Positions 1 to 9,441 of a stretch of DNA of 64,000 bases are shown piece after piece; within the stretch, counting starts at the first letter, position 1, and every line of letters begins with the position of its first letter. The stretch comes from an uncultured Lachnospiraceae bacterium. GTDB taxonomy: Bacteria > Bacillota > Clostridia > Lachnospirales > Lachnospiraceae. The notes beneath the pieces were generated by a model. The model made no database searches and was not told where the DNA came from. It saw only the letters and a list, made by a program, of their open reading frames with translations. Location: NCBI GenBank assembly GCA_947571775.1, contig CANOZK010000001.1, positions 124,001 to 188,000 on the forward strand. Reading direction: 5' to 3'. Both the position numbers and the translations under genes were made by a program.

Positions 1-754
1 ACGACCCGCTCAGGGACAGATCCAGATATTCGGAAAACCCCTGCAAGGGAAGATGCGGCTGGAAATCCTGAAAAATACCGGCTCGCTCATTGAGTCCCCC
101 TCCTATTACGGACATCTGAGCGGCCGGGAAAACCTGGAAATCATCTGCACGTTAAAGAACGCCCCCAAACGAGAAATCGACGAAGTACTAAAGCTTGTCC
201 GCATGGAAAATCAGCAGCACAAAAAAGCCGGACAGTACTCTCTGGGTATGAAGCAGCGGTTGGGACTGGCCGCCGCCCTGCTGGGACATCCACGCCTGCT
301 TCTGCTGGATGAACCCACCAATGGACTGGATCCGTCCGGCATCCAGGAAATGCGGGAGCTGATCTGCGCGCTGCCAAAAAGAACCGGCATGACCGTACTG
401 GTGTCCAGCCATCTGCTCAGCGAAATCGACCAGATGGCCACCCATGTCGGCATCATTGACCAGGGGCATCTGATCTTCCAGGACAGCCTGGCTGTCCTCC
501 ATGAGCACAGCCAGTCCAAGCTGCACCTGCGCACCACCGATACTGCCGCCGCCCTGGCAGAACTTCAGCGCAATCATATTCCCGCCGAAGAAAAGGAGGG
601 GACAATCATCCTCAGAGATACCAGCGATCGGACGGTCACCTGTGCCATACGGCATCTGGTCTATGCAGGCATCGGCATCCTCCGGGCAGAAGAAATACAG
701 ATGAGCCTGGAGGACATTTTCCTAAAACTTACCGGAAAGAAGGTGAGCTTATGA
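1..754 (+). CDS. Lantibiotic/bacitracin-type ABC transporter ATP-binding protein (5' end missing)
   Basis: ATPase subunit of an export or self-protection ABC transporter; it would hydrolyse ATP at the inner face of the membrane for the two permeases that follow. The reading frame is open from base 2, so the gene starts upstream and the Walker A loop is outside the window. Visible: an ABC signature region (SLGMKQRLGLA), Walker B followed by the D-loop (LLLLDEPTNGLDPSG), and an H-loop (SSHLL). The C-terminal tail of about 90 residues is typical of the BcrA/MutF/EpiF group. It overlaps the next gene by four bases (ATGA), so translation is probably coupled. The lantibiotic-immunity label comes mainly from the two small permeases downstream; the true substrate is unknown. 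Confidence 0.85.
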   Translation, partial: RPAQGQIQIFGKPLQGKMRLEILKNTGSLIESPSYYGHLSGRENLEIICTLKNAPKREIDEVLKLVRMENQQHKKAGQYSLGMKQRLGLAAALLGHPRLLLLDEPTNGLDPSGIQEMRELICALPKRTGMTVLVSSHLLSEIDQMATHVGIIDQGHLIFQDSLAVLHEHSQSKLHLRTTDTAAALAELQRNHIPAEEKEGTIILRDTSDRTVTCAIRHLVYAGIGILRAEEIQMSLEDIFLKLTGKKVSL

Positions 755-1512
755 CAGGCGTGATCCGACAACTTCAGGCAGAACGGTACAAAGCAAAACG
801 CCGGCACAGCTGGGCCGTTGTAACTGCCCTGTGCCTGTTTCTCCTCCTCTGGAGTGCTTTTAATTTCCGAAACGCAGACAGCCGGGAGCTGGCTCAAGGT
901 TACAGCACTTTATTTTACCAGCTTCCTCTGTTCAACACTATCCTGCTGCCTCTGGGACTCTCTGTAATCGCCAGCCGTCTGTGCGACTGGGAGATCAAGG
1001 GCAATACCTTAAAGCTGCTGTGTACCTTGCAGAGAAAAGGCGCCTTCTATGACTGCAAACTGCTGATTGGACTGGGGTATCTGTTTGTCATCGCCTTGGC
1101 GGAAACTGTCAGTATTGCAGGGATCGGAATCCTTTTCCGGTTTACGCAGACGCTGGAAATCCACATGCTGTTTCTGCATTTTCTGCAAGTTTTTGCAGCC
1201 GGAACCGCCATTTATTTACTGCAGCAGACCTTATCCCTGCTCTGTGAAAATCAGCTTGCACCCCTCGGCGTAGGGCTTGCCGGGTCCTTTATTGGGTTGT
1301 TCTCTCTATATTTTCCTACGCAGGTATCGCGGCTGATTCTCTGGTCTTATTTCTGCCAGTTTACGCCCCTTGCCATGGACTGGGATCGGGCGTCCAGGGA
1401 AATTTCTTTTTATCCAACTGCCTTTCCTCTCGGTTTGTTTCTGGGATTTCTGGCAGTGATTATTGGAATGTATGCTCTGGGAAAATTCTTGTTTTTACGA
1501 AAGGAGATCTGA
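751..1512 (+). CDS. ABC transporter permease, lantibiotic immunity type (MutE/EpiE-MutG/EpiG group)
   Basis: Membrane subunit of 253 residues with about six hydrophobic segments, first at about residues 24-40 and last just before the C-terminus (KFLFLRKEI). The N-terminus (QLQAERYKAKRRHSW) has the short basic 'E-x-K-x-K' start seen in this permease family. It lies between the ATPase (4-base overlap) and a second permease (start two bases after its stop), the three-gene ATPase-permease-permease layout of lantibiotic self-immunity and peptide-resistance transporters. No lantibiotic precursor or modification gene is visible in the window, so it may defend against peptides made by others. Family placement is by architecture and general resemblance. 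Confidence 0.75.
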   Translation: MTGVIRQLQAERYKAKRRHSWAVVTALCLFLLLWSAFNFRNADSRELAQGYSTLFYQLPLFNTILLPLGLSVIASRLCDWEIKGNTLKLLCTLQRKGAFYDCKLLIGLGYLFVIALAETVSIAGIGILFRFTQTLEIHMLFLHFLQVFAAGTAIYLLQQTLSLLCENQLAPLGVGLAGSFIGLFSLYFPTQVSRLILWSYFCQFTPLAMDWDRASREISFYPTAFPLGLFLGFLAVIIGMYALGKFLFLRKEI

Positions 1513-1513
1513 A

Positions 1514-2245
1514 ATGCTGATTCGATGTATCCGATGTGAAAAATTAAAGCTCAAACATTCCATCCTCTGGCTGGCCTGTCTGGGAATCCCAGTGATCCCG
1601 GCCATTATGGGAACGTTTAATTATATGGGAAACCTGGAAACCCTCACGCCGGGCTGGGCCAACTTATGGACACAGGAAACGTTATTCTATGCCAACTTCT
1701 TTTATGCTCCCTTAATCGGGCTGTGCTGTGCTTATCTGTGGAGGTTAGAGCACAGAAACCATAACTGGAATACATTGATGAGCGCCCCCGTGCCCGCCTG
1801 GGCCATCATCTTATCCAAGCTGGCCGTGATTTTGCGGACACTTATCCTCATCCAGATATGGGTAGGCGTTTTGTTCCTGGTCAGCGGAAAATGCATCGGC
1901 GTAGAGAACCGGTTTCCTGTGGAAACTTTGGGCTGGCTTCTGCGGGGCACCCTGGCCGGAGCCGTTATCGGAGCCTTGCAGCTTTTCCTCTCCATGGTGA
2001 TCCGCAGCTTCGCCCTGCCGATTATCCTTGCCCTGCTCGGCAGCATTGGAAGCATTTACGCCGCCGCCAAAGGGATCGGGCTTTTCTTTCCTTATTCTCT
2101 GATGATGCTGGGCATGAATTCCAATCACGCGGAAAATATGCTGGAGGGACAGCTCGCCGTCTTTTTGGCTAGCTCTGTGGGAATGCTTCTTCTCTTTTAT
2201 CTGCTGTCCGTGCTCTATCTCAAGAAAACAGATGTCAAAGCTTAA
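1514..2245 (+). CDS. ABC transporter permease, second lantibiotic-immunity-type subunit
   Basis: Membrane protein of 243 residues with about six hydrophobic segments. Its N-terminus (IRCIRCEKLKLKHSILW) and the region with NWNTLMSAP are typical of MutE/EpiE-family permeases. An upstream in-frame start at 1463 lies inside the previous gene; the ATG at 1514 is preferred because AAAGGAG ends about seven bases before it and it abuts the preceding stop. Its last 11 bases overlap the convergent DUF362 gene. Together with the two upstream genes it forms one transporter. The assignment of which permease is 'E' and which is 'G' is not certain. Confidence 0.75.
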   Translation: MLIRCIRCEKLKLKHSILWLACLGIPVIPAIMGTFNYMGNLETLTPGWANLWTQETLFYANFFYAPLIGLCCAYLWRLEHRNHNWNTLMSAPVPAWAIILSKLAVILRTLILIQIWVGVLFLVSGKCIGVENRFPVETLGWLLRGTLAGAVIGALQLFLSMVIRSFALPIILALLGSIGSIYAAAKGIGLFFPYSLMMLGMNSNHAENMLEGQLAVFLASSVGMLLLFYLLSVLYLKKTDVKA

Positions 2246-3359
2246 CAATATATTCTTTCAAAAAATGGTAAATATCATCCGGCATAGGCGGGCATCCCGG
2301 CAGGCTTTTGGCAAATCCTTTGGTACAGTTTCCGATGCCAAGCTCGCCGGACTGCCCCTGATAGCCCTGTCCGATACAGATTTTTGTATCGAGTTTTTGC
2401 AAAAGCCCTTGCTCGCGCAGGCGATCCAGGGCGGGAAGCAGATAGCCGTAGCAGGCGCTGCAAGATTCGACCTCTTCCACTGCGTCCTGCAATTCTACGA
2501 CCTTTCGGGTATGGGAAATGGAGGAATCCTGGAAATCTTTGAATTCGATTTTGGATAATTCCCCTTTTTGATACTCGCGCACCCGCGCCTGTGTCCAGTC
2601 TGCACAGCCGACTCTCAACTTCTCCGCCATACCAAGATAGGGCACGTCTTTTTTCTCATAACCCAGCAGACGGCACACCCAGGCGTCTACCAGAACCGGG
2701 TCAACCGCCGCCCAAACCTGGTTGCAGACCACCGGATTCCCGCCGTCTTCAAAATCCAGATCGCCGCAGATATGGTCCACTACCACAAAATCCTGGCGGA
2801 TTCCCGCCGCCAGATGAGCGATGGGACGGTGCAGACCCAACTGATGAAACCGCCGCTTCTCCTTATTGGGAATCAACCCCTTTAAGTTCTTTAGGGCGCA
2901 GGTGATTTTCGTCTGGCAATGGCCTTTTAACACCGGCACGTTGATTAAGAAGTCTACTTGATCCACGCAGGAACACACGGCCAGTTCCATCCCCTTGCAG
3001 TCCTTCCACTGCCAGGAATCTTTTTGGGTATCGATAAAATCCACCTGATAGGTCTGGCAGAGCTTTTCGTAACCGCAGACCCGAAGGGCATCCGCAGTCT
3101 TTGCCCCTACCCAGGAACCTTCCATTAGAACGATCTGTCGGATTCCATACATCTGTAAATATTCGATGATTCCGGCCACCACTTCCGGGTGGGTGGTGGC
3201 TCCCTGCGAAGCCACGGAAGCCGACACCAGATTAGGCTTAATGCCAACCCGGCAGGACTTATCGGGTATCCGTCCAATAAGATCCGAGGCCTCCAGCAAT
3301 TCTTTTACCATCTGCTTTCCATTCAATCCTTGATTGATTAGAATTTCTTTCTCGTTCAT
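2235..3359 (-). CDS. DUF362 domain-containing protein
   Basis: A 374-residue DUF362-family protein, a family often linked with Fe-S centres but of unknown reaction. Family landmarks are the early 'GIKPNLVS' strand, the 'VLMEGSWVG' turn, and the middle block VDFLINVPVLKGH followed by a CALKNLKGLIP segment. A CSACYGYLL motif lies near the C-terminus; the classic two-ferredoxin domain of longer homologues is absent. An upstream start at 3461 is possible, but AGGAGTG lies properly before the ATG at 3359. It is divergent from the MATE gene and overlaps the end of the ABC permease on the other strand by 11 bases. Function is not known. Confidence 0.8.
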   Translation of the reverse strand: MNEKEILINQGLNGKQMVKELLEASDLIGRIPDKSCRVGIKPNLVSASVASQGATTHPEVVAGIIEYLQMYGIRQIVLMEGSWVGAKTADALRVCGYEKLCQTYQVDFIDTQKDSWQWKDCKGMELAVCSCVDQVDFLINVPVLKGHCQTKITCALKNLKGLIPNKEKRRFHQLGLHRPIAHLAAGIRQDFVVVDHICGDLDFEDGGNPVVCNQVWAAVDPVLVDAWVCRLLGYEKKDVPYLGMAEKLRVGCADWTQARVREYQKGELSKIEFKDFQDSSISHTRKVVELQDAVEEVESCSACYGYLLPALDRLREQGLLQKLDTKICIGQGYQGQSGELGIGNCTKGFAKSLPGCPPMPDDIYHFLKEYIVKL

Positions 3360-3466
3360 AGTTTCACTCCTGTCTAAACTGTTTACTGTCTGCTTGCTTT
3401 TTTGTCCGCCTGTGATATGATAGGATAATATATGATTCAATCTATCTATTTCGGGAGGCAATGGAC

Positions 3467-4807
3467 ATGAACTCTTCCAAAAATCAGATTACCGAGGGGG
3501 TCATCTGGAAGCAGCTTTTGATTTTCTTTTTTCCAATTGTTTTGGGAACTTTTTTCCAGCAGCTTTACAATACCGTAGATACCGTTATTGTGGGCCGTTT
3601 TGTGGGAAAGGAAGCCCTGGCCAGCGTGGGCGGATCTGCCGGACAACTGGTAAACCTGGTGGTGGGCTTTTTTACCGGACTGTCCTCTGGAGCCGCGGTT
3701 GTCATCTCCCAATTTTGGGGTGCAAAGGATGAGCGAAACGTAAAGGACGGCGTACATACCGCCTATGGGTTTTCCATCGCGGCAAGCCTGCTGATAACCC
3801 TGCTTGGAATCCTCACCGCGCCGCTGCTTCTAAAATGGATGAATACGCCAGAGGAATTGATGGCAGGCTCTCTTTTGTACCTGCGGATCTATTACAGCGG
3901 TATTTTGTTCGTCTTTCTTTTTAATACCGGTTCCAGCATCCTGCGGGCCTCCGGCGATTCCAAGCGGCCCCTTTATTACCTGATTGTCTGCTGCATCTTA
4001 AATATTGTACTGGATGTTTTCTTTGTATTGGTCTGCAAGCTGGGCATCGCGGGGGTTTCCATCGCCACGGTTCTGGCGCAGGCGGCCAGCGCCTTCCTTG
4101 TCACGCGGGCGTTGATGCGCTCAGAAGGCGGGCTGAAGCTGCGGCTTGGCAGTATCCGGTTTGCGAAAAAGATTTTGAAATCACAGCTTTACATAGGGAT
4201 TCCCACCGGCCTGCAAAGCACGATGTACAGCATTTCCAATATCATTATCCAGTCGGCCATTAATCGTTTCGGGACGGACACAATGGCGGCCTGGGCCGCC
4301 TTCTGGAAACTGGATGCGATTTTCTGGATGATCAGCAGCGCGTTTGGGATTTCCATTACCACGTTTGTGGGGCAAAATTACGGGGCGGGGAAATACCCGC
4401 GGATCCGCAAAAGCGTCTGGGTCTGCTCTGGTATGCAGATGGCTGCTTCTGTGCTTTTATCCGCAATTTTGCTCGCTTTCCGCGTACCGCTGTTTGGGAT
4501 TTTTACCACGGACGCGCAGGTTGTGCAAATCGGTTGTCTGATGGCTATGATACTCGCCCCGTTTTATATTGTTTTTACCCCTGTGGAAATCTTATCCGGC
4601 GCCCTGCGGGGAATCGGCGACGTTATGGTTCCTACCGTTATCACCGTCTGCGGCGTCTGTCTTCTTCGGATTGTATGGGTCATGGCTGCGGTTCCTTTGC
4701 GGCCGGCCCTCTCCACGATTATGGCGGGATACCCGATCACCTGGATACTCAGCAGTATTGCCTTTTTGTTTTATTATACGCACCGGATGCGCAGGTTCGG
4801 AAAATAA
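3467..4807 (+). CDS. MATE family efflux transporter
   Basis: Multidrug and toxin extrusion transporter of about 446 residues with twelve predicted membrane segments in two halves, exchanging cations for organic substrates. The N-terminal block (PIVLGTFFQQLYNTVDTVIVG) and the FVGKEALASVGG stretch are typical of this family. An ATG also exists at 3461, but GGGAGG ends only two bases before it; the ATG at 3467 has the usual eight-base spacing. It is divergent from the DUF362 gene and convergent with the ABC exporter pair (seven bases between stops). Substrate cannot be told from sequence. Confidence 0.9.
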   Translation: MNSSKNQITEGVIWKQLLIFFFPIVLGTFFQQLYNTVDTVIVGRFVGKEALASVGGSAGQLVNLVVGFFTGLSSGAAVVISQFWGAKDERNVKDGVHTAYGFSIAASLLITLLGILTAPLLLKWMNTPEELMAGSLLYLRIYYSGILFVFLFNTGSSILRASGDSKRPLYYLIVCCILNIVLDVFFVLVCKLGIAGVSIATVLAQAASAFLVTRALMRSEGGLKLRLGSIRFAKKILKSQLYIGIPTGLQSTMYSISNIIIQSAINRFGTDTMAAWAAFWKLDAIFWMISSAFGISITTFVGQNYGAGKYPRIRKSVWVCSGMQMAASVLLSAILLAFRVPLFGIFTTDAQVVQIGCLMAMILAPFYIVFTPVEILSGALRGIGDVMVPTVITVCGVCLLRIVWVMAAVPLRPALSTIMAGYPITWILSSIAFLFYYTHRMRRFGK

Positions 4808-4814
4808 TTTTGCC

Positions 4815-6725
4815 TTATGCGTTTTCAGTAATGGCATTTCCTGTATAGAGCTGATAATATTTGCCCTGTTCCTCCAGAAGCTCCTCATGGGTGCCCCGCT
4901 CGATGATCCGCCCTTGCTCCAATACCATGATGCAGTCGCTGTTCTTGACCGTAGACAGTCTGTGGGCGATGACAAAGGTCGTCCTGCCCTTCATCAGTTT
5001 ATCCATACCATCTTGTACAATCTTCTCAGTACGAGTATCGATGGAACTGGTCGCCTCGTCCAGAATCAGCGCCGGCGGGTCTGCAATGGCGGCCCTGGCA
5101 ATGGCTAGTAGCTGCCGCTGTCCCTGGCTTAAACCCGCGCCGTCCCCAGTGAGAAGGGTTTGATAACCTTCCGGGAGCCGCTCAATAAACGTATGGGCGT
5201 TGGCCAGCTTTGCGGCGGCGATCACCTCCTCGTCGGTGGCGTCCAGTTTGCCGTAGCGGATATTTTCCATGACAGTAGCGGTAAACAAATGCGTATCTTG
5301 TAAAACAATGCCAAGGGAACGCCGCAGATCCGCCTTTTTGATCTTATTGATGTTGATGGAATCGTAGCGGATCTTACCGTCTTGGATGTCATAAAAACGG
5401 TTGATCAGGTTCGTGATCGTTGTCTTTCCTGCCCCCGTAGAACCTACAAAGGCAATTTTCTGTCCGGGTTTGGCGTACATGACAATGTTGTGAAGGACCA
5501 TCTTCTCATCACTGTATCCAAAATCCACATCCGCAAATTCCACGCCGCCCTGCTGCTTCTGATAGGTGGTCGTGCCGCTGTCCTTATGGTAATGCTTCCA
5601 TGCCCACATGCCGGTGTGGCCGTCGGCTTCCTCAACCTGACCGTTTACTTCCTTAGCGTTGACAAGGGTCACATAACCATTGTCTTCCTCCGGCGTTTCG
5701 TCGATCAGCTTAAATACCCGATCGGCCCCGGCAAGCGCCATCACGATCGCGTTAAACTGCATACTTACTTGGTTGATCGGCATGTTAAAGCTCTTGTTAA
5801 AGGTCAGAAAGCTGGCCAGGCCGCCGAGGGTAAGCCCGCCGATATTGCCGATAGCGAGGATACCGCCTACAATGGCGCAAACGACATAGCTTAGATTTCC
5901 AAGCTGTAAGTTAATCGGACCGAGCATATTGCCGAACTGGTTTGCATTATAAGAGCTGTCAAACAATTCGTTATTCAATTTATGAAAACGCTGGATACTC
6001 TCTTCCTCGTGGCAGAAAACTTTTACCACTTTCTGCCCTTCCATCATCTCTTCCACAAAACCGTTAACCGCGCCGAGGGATTTTTGCTGCGCCGCAAAAT
6101 ATCTTCCGGAAAGCCCGGTAGCCTTTTTTGTCACAAACAGCATCACTCCCACCATCAGCAGGGTCACCGCGGTAAGCGGCAGACTTAGGAAAATCATGCT
6201 GACCAGTACGCTGACAATGGTGATGGCGCTGTTCAGGCATTGGGGCATACTTTGGCTGATCATCTGCCTTAACGTATCGATATCGTTGGTGTAACAGGAC
6301 ATAATATCGCCATGGGCATGTGTGTCAAAATATTTAATCGGAAGAGATTCCATCCTGCAAAACATATCGTTTCGGATATTGCGCATCGTTCCCTGGCTGA
6401 CATTGATCATAATACGGTTATAAATATAAGAAGAAACTGCCCCCAGCGCATAGAATCCCCCCACTTTGATAATCGCATGGGCAAGGCCGGAAAAATCTGG
6501 ATTGTCACTGCCCAAAAGCGGTATGATATAACTATCGATCAGAGTCTGCATAAACAAAGTTCCCTGTATATTGCAGAGCACACCCGCAAAGATGCAGATG
6601 ACCACAATGATTACATGAGGAGCATAGTTTTTAAACACATATCCCATTAAACGCCTAAAAAGCTTTCCGGGATTCTCAATCTTCGGCCTTGGGCCTTTTA
6701 CTCTTTTTCCCATTGGTCCCGGCAT
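4815..6725 (-). CDS. Heterodimeric ABC exporter, subunit with complete catalytic site
   Basis: Half-transporter of 636 residues: N-terminal six-helix transmembrane domain (about 25-340) and C-terminal nucleotide-binding domain (about 395-630). Walker A is GSTGAGKTT, the signature is LSQGQRQ, and Walker B ends in LILDEATSS with the catalytic glutamate present. It is the partner of the gene just upstream, whose equivalent position is Asp; such pairs form BmrC/BmrD-like drug or lipid exporters with one degenerate site. The start overlaps the partner's stop (TAATG). A Trp/His-rich stretch (MWAWKHYHK) sits between the membrane domain and the ATPase, which most family members lack. Confidence 0.92.
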   Translation of the reverse strand: MPGPMGKRVKGPRPKIENPGKLFRRLMGYVFKNYAPHVIIVVICIFAGVLCNIQGTLFMQTLIDSYIIPLLGSDNPDFSGLAHAIIKVGGFYALGAVSSYIYNRIMINVSQGTMRNIRNDMFCRMESLPIKYFDTHAHGDIMSCYTNDIDTLRQMISQSMPQCLNSAITIVSVLVSMIFLSLPLTAVTLLMVGVMLFVTKKATGLSGRYFAAQQKSLGAVNGFVEEMMEGQKVVKVFCHEEESIQRFHKLNNELFDSSYNANQFGNMLGPINLQLGNLSYVVCAIVGGILAIGNIGGLTLGGLASFLTFNKSFNMPINQVSMQFNAIVMALAGADRVFKLIDETPEEDNGYVTLVNAKEVNGQVEEADGHTGMWAWKHYHKDSGTTTYQKQQGGVEFADVDFGYSDEKMVLHNIVMYAKPGQKIAFVGSTGAGKTTITNLINRFYDIQDGKIRYDSININKIKKADLRRSLGIVLQDTHLFTATVMENIRYGKLDATDEEVIAAAKLANAHTFIERLPEGYQTLLTGDGAGLSQGQRQLLAIARAAIADPPALILDEATSSIDTRTEKIVQDGMDKLMKGRTTFVIAHRLSTVKNSDCIMVLEQGRIIERGTHEELLEEQGKYYQLYTGNAITENA

Positions 6726-8473
6726 TACAGGTCACCTCCATTCTGGTCAAAATCCGCATTCCCGCCAGTCTGCGATTCAAAGACTTCACGGTAAATCGGA
6801 CTGGTTTTTAGCAGTTCCTCGTGCGTGCCGAACGCCGCCACTTCGCCGTTATCCATCACGATAATCCGATCCGCATACTGCACACTGCTGACTCTCTGTG
6901 CGATAATCAGCTTTGTGGTGTCCGGGATTTCCTCCGCGAAAGCTTTGCGGATTCTGGCGTCCGTCGCGGTATCCACGGCACTGGTGCTGTCATCTAGTAT
7001 CAGTATCTTGGGTTTTTTCAAGAGGGCCCTGGCGATGCACAGCCTCTGCTTCTGACCGCCGGAGACATTGGAGCCGCCCTGCTCGATATATGTGTTGTAT
7101 TTGTCTGGCATCTGCTGGATAAATTCATCGGCACAAGCAAGCTGACAGGCACGCATACACTCTTCTTGGGTCGCTTCTTTATCGCCCCAGCGGAGGTTTT
7201 CCAGAATTGTCCCGCTGAAGAGGACGTTTTTTTGAAGCACCACAGACACCTGGTTTCTAAGCGCTTCCATATCATACTTCCTGACGTCCAGACCGCCTAC
7301 GAAAAGCTCGCCGGAAGTCACATCATAAAGCCGGCTGATCAGATTGACCAGACTGGATTTTGCGCTTCCCGTACCGCCGATCATTCCAATGGTTTCCCCA
7401 GAGCGGATATCGAGATTGATATTTTTTAATACCCGTTTCCCCTCTTTGTTGTAAGCAAAGTCTACATCTTTAAAACAGATGCTTCCGTCGCTGACTTCAT
7501 ACACGGGATCCTCTGGATTGCTCAGATCTGGTTCCTCTGTCAAAACCTCGGCAATACGTTTTGCACTGGCATAACTCATGGTCAGCATAACAAAAATCAT
7601 GGAGACCATCATCAGGCTCATCAGGATATTCATACAGTATGCGAGCATACTCATCATTTCGCCGGTGGTCAGCCCGCCTGCTACAATCAGCTTTGCGCCT
7701 AACCAGGAAATCAGCAGGATACAGGTGTATACCGTCGCCATCATCAGCGGCATGTTCATTACGACCAGCTTTTCGGCACGCAGAAACATATTGTAAATGT
7801 TGCTGTTTGCCTTTTCAAATTTGCCTGTCTCATAGTCTTCCCGCACATACGCCTTGACCACGCGGATAGCAGACACGTTCTCCTGCACGCTGGCATTTAA
7901 TTCATCGTATTTTTCAAACACCTGGCGGAAATATTTCGTAGCCCTTGGGATAATCAGCCCAAGGCAGCAGGTCAGGAAGACGACCGCGATCAGATAAATA
8001 GAGGCAAGCCTGGCATTGATTACAAAGGACATCGCCATAGCAATAATCATCGAAGCCGGCGCCCGCATCGCCATTCGCAAAAGCATCTGATACGAATTCT
8101 GCATATTGGTTACATCCGTGGTAAGTCTGGTAATCAGGCTTGAAGTAGAATATTTGTCAATGTTAGAAAAAGAATAGGTCTGAATCCTTTCAAACATGGA
8201 TTGCCGCAGATTTTTTGCGAAACCGGCCGAGGCCCTCGCCCCATACTTGGCGCCCATAATACCTGCCCACAATCCCACCAGTGCCGCCGCCGCCATACAT
8301 GCCCCAATTTTGTAAATGTGGGACAAATTCCCTGCATTTACCCCTTCGTCGATGATCGAGGACATCAGCATTGGGATGATCATTTCCATGATAACCTCTA
8401 GAATCATAAAAAGCGGCGTGAGAATGGAATCTCTTTTGAATTCCCGGATTTGTGCGCCTAACACTTTCAGCAT
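6725..8473 (-). CDS. Heterodimeric ABC exporter, subunit with degenerate catalytic site
   Basis: Half-transporter of 582 residues with a six-helix membrane domain (about 20-310) and an ATPase domain. Walker A is GGTGSAKSS, the signature is VSGGQKQ, and Walker B ends in LILDDSTSAVD: the catalytic Glu is replaced by Asp, as expected for the degenerate half of a heterodimeric exporter. A GTG at 8482 is in frame, but the AGTAGGTG ribosome site spaces best to the ATG at 8473. It is the first gene of a two-gene unit transcribed toward the MATE gene, downstream of a response regulator gene that could control it. Substrate unknown. Confidence 0.92.
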   Translation of the reverse strand: MLKVLGAQIREFKRDSILTPLFMILEVIMEMIIPMLMSSIIDEGVNAGNLSHIYKIGACMAAAALVGLWAGIMGAKYGARASAGFAKNLRQSMFERIQTYSFSNIDKYSTSSLITRLTTDVTNMQNSYQMLLRMAMRAPASMIIAMAMSFVINARLASIYLIAVVFLTCCLGLIIPRATKYFRQVFEKYDELNASVQENVSAIRVVKAYVREDYETGKFEKANSNIYNMFLRAEKLVVMNMPLMMATVYTCILLISWLGAKLIVAGGLTTGEMMSMLAYCMNILMSLMMVSMIFVMLTMSYASAKRIAEVLTEEPDLSNPEDPVYEVSDGSICFKDVDFAYNKEGKRVLKNINLDIRSGETIGMIGGTGSAKSSLVNLISRLYDVTSGELFVGGLDVRKYDMEALRNQVSVVLQKNVLFSGTILENLRWGDKEATQEECMRACQLACADEFIQQMPDKYNTYIEQGGSNVSGGQKQRLCIARALLKKPKILILDDSTSAVDTATDARIRKAFAEEIPDTTKLIIAQRVSSVQYADRIIVMDNGEVAAFGTHEELLKTSPIYREVFESQTGGNADFDQNGGDL

Positions 8474-8579
8474 AGTTTTCACCTACTTTCAAATATGGTT
8501 TTCTGCAAATATATGTACTCCCTGTTAAATAATAGCACCTGATTGCATTTCCCACAAGCGAAAACTGCGAAATCAGTCC

Positions 8580-8623
8580 AAAGGGACGCTACTGGGATTT
8601 TCCCATTTTTGTAGCGTCCCTTT
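8580..8623 (-). terminator. Strong hairpin, probable terminator or attenuator between response regulator and ABC exporter
   Basis: A 13-base perfect inverted repeat (AAAGGGACGCTAC and its complement at 8611-8623) surrounds a loop that itself can pair (TGGGA/TCCCA). The stem is strong but neither side is followed by a long T run, so termination may be partial. It could separate, or adjust, transcription from the regulator gene into the exporter genes. Confidence 0.5.
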
Positions 8624-8648
8624 AACAATAAAAACCAACAAATCTATA

Positions 8649-9344
8649 TTACAAAACCTCTACTTTATATCCCACACCCCAGACCACCTTCAAATATCTG
8701 GGTTCTTTGGGGTTGATCTCAATTTTCTCACGGATATGGCGGATATGTACAGCTACTGTATTTTCTGCGCCGATGGCCTCCTCTTTCCAGATATATTCAT
8801 AAATCTGAGTGCTGGAAAACACCCTTCCCTTATTTTTCATCAATAAAAGAAGGATCTGATACTCGATGGGCGTTAAACGGATCAGTTCTCCGTCCAGCGT
8901 CACCTCTTTTCGATCATCGTTTATCAGCAGGCCGCCCGTCCCGTAGATTCTTGCTTTGGATAGATCCGGGCTGGCCCCCAGCTTCGTATAGCGGCGGATC
9001 TGGGATTTTACCCTGGCTACCAGTTCCAGCGGGTTAAAGGGTTTTGTCAGGTAATCGTCTGCACCGATGTTCAGCCCCAGGATTTTATCTGCATCTTCTG
9101 ACTTGGCGGATAAAATGATGATGGGAACGGTATTTTGCTCCCGGATTTTTAAAGTGGCCCGTATGCCGTCGAGCCGGGGCATCATGATATCCATAACGAT
9201 TAGCTGTATCTCCTGCTCCTTTAAAATTTTTAGAGCTTCCATGCCGTCATGCGCCTGATATACCTGATACCCCTCTTGTTTTAGATAAATTTCAATGGCC
9301 TCCACGATTTCCCAGTCATCGTCACATACCAGAATTCCCGCCAT
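8649..9344 (-). CDS. OmpR/VanR-type response regulator (orphan)
   Basis: DNA-binding response regulator of 231 residues. The receiver domain (1-120) has the acidic pocket (CDDD at 7-10), phospho-acceptor D52 in IVMDIMMP, and K101 in LTKPF. The C-terminal winged helix (about 130-231) carries the usual HIRHIREKIE recognition region. The chosen start has GAGGGG eight bases upstream; a more distal start at 9344+36 lacks support. No histidine kinase gene is adjacent: upstream is a secreted hydrolase, downstream the ABC exporter pair. By analogy with similar regulators of exporters and cell-envelope enzymes it may control one or both neighbours, which is inference. Confidence 0.92.
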   Translation of the reverse strand: MAGILVCDDDWEIVEAIEIYLKQEGYQVYQAHDGMEALKILKEQEIQLIVMDIMMPRLDGIRATLKIREQNTVPIIILSAKSEDADKILGLNIGADDYLTKPFNPLELVARVKSQIRRYTKLGASPDLSKARIYGTGGLLINDDRKEVTLDGELIRLTPIEYQILLLLMKNKGRVFSSTQIYEYIWKEEAIGAENTVAVHIRHIREKIEINPKEPRYLKVVWGVGYKVEVL

Positions 9345-9441
9345 ATTGTTCACCCCTCTCTTGTAGTCCAAGCATAACATCCGTTTCTTAAAAATATTGT
9401 TGGAATTCTTTTAAGATTTTCTTAAAACAGGCGGCAAAAAT

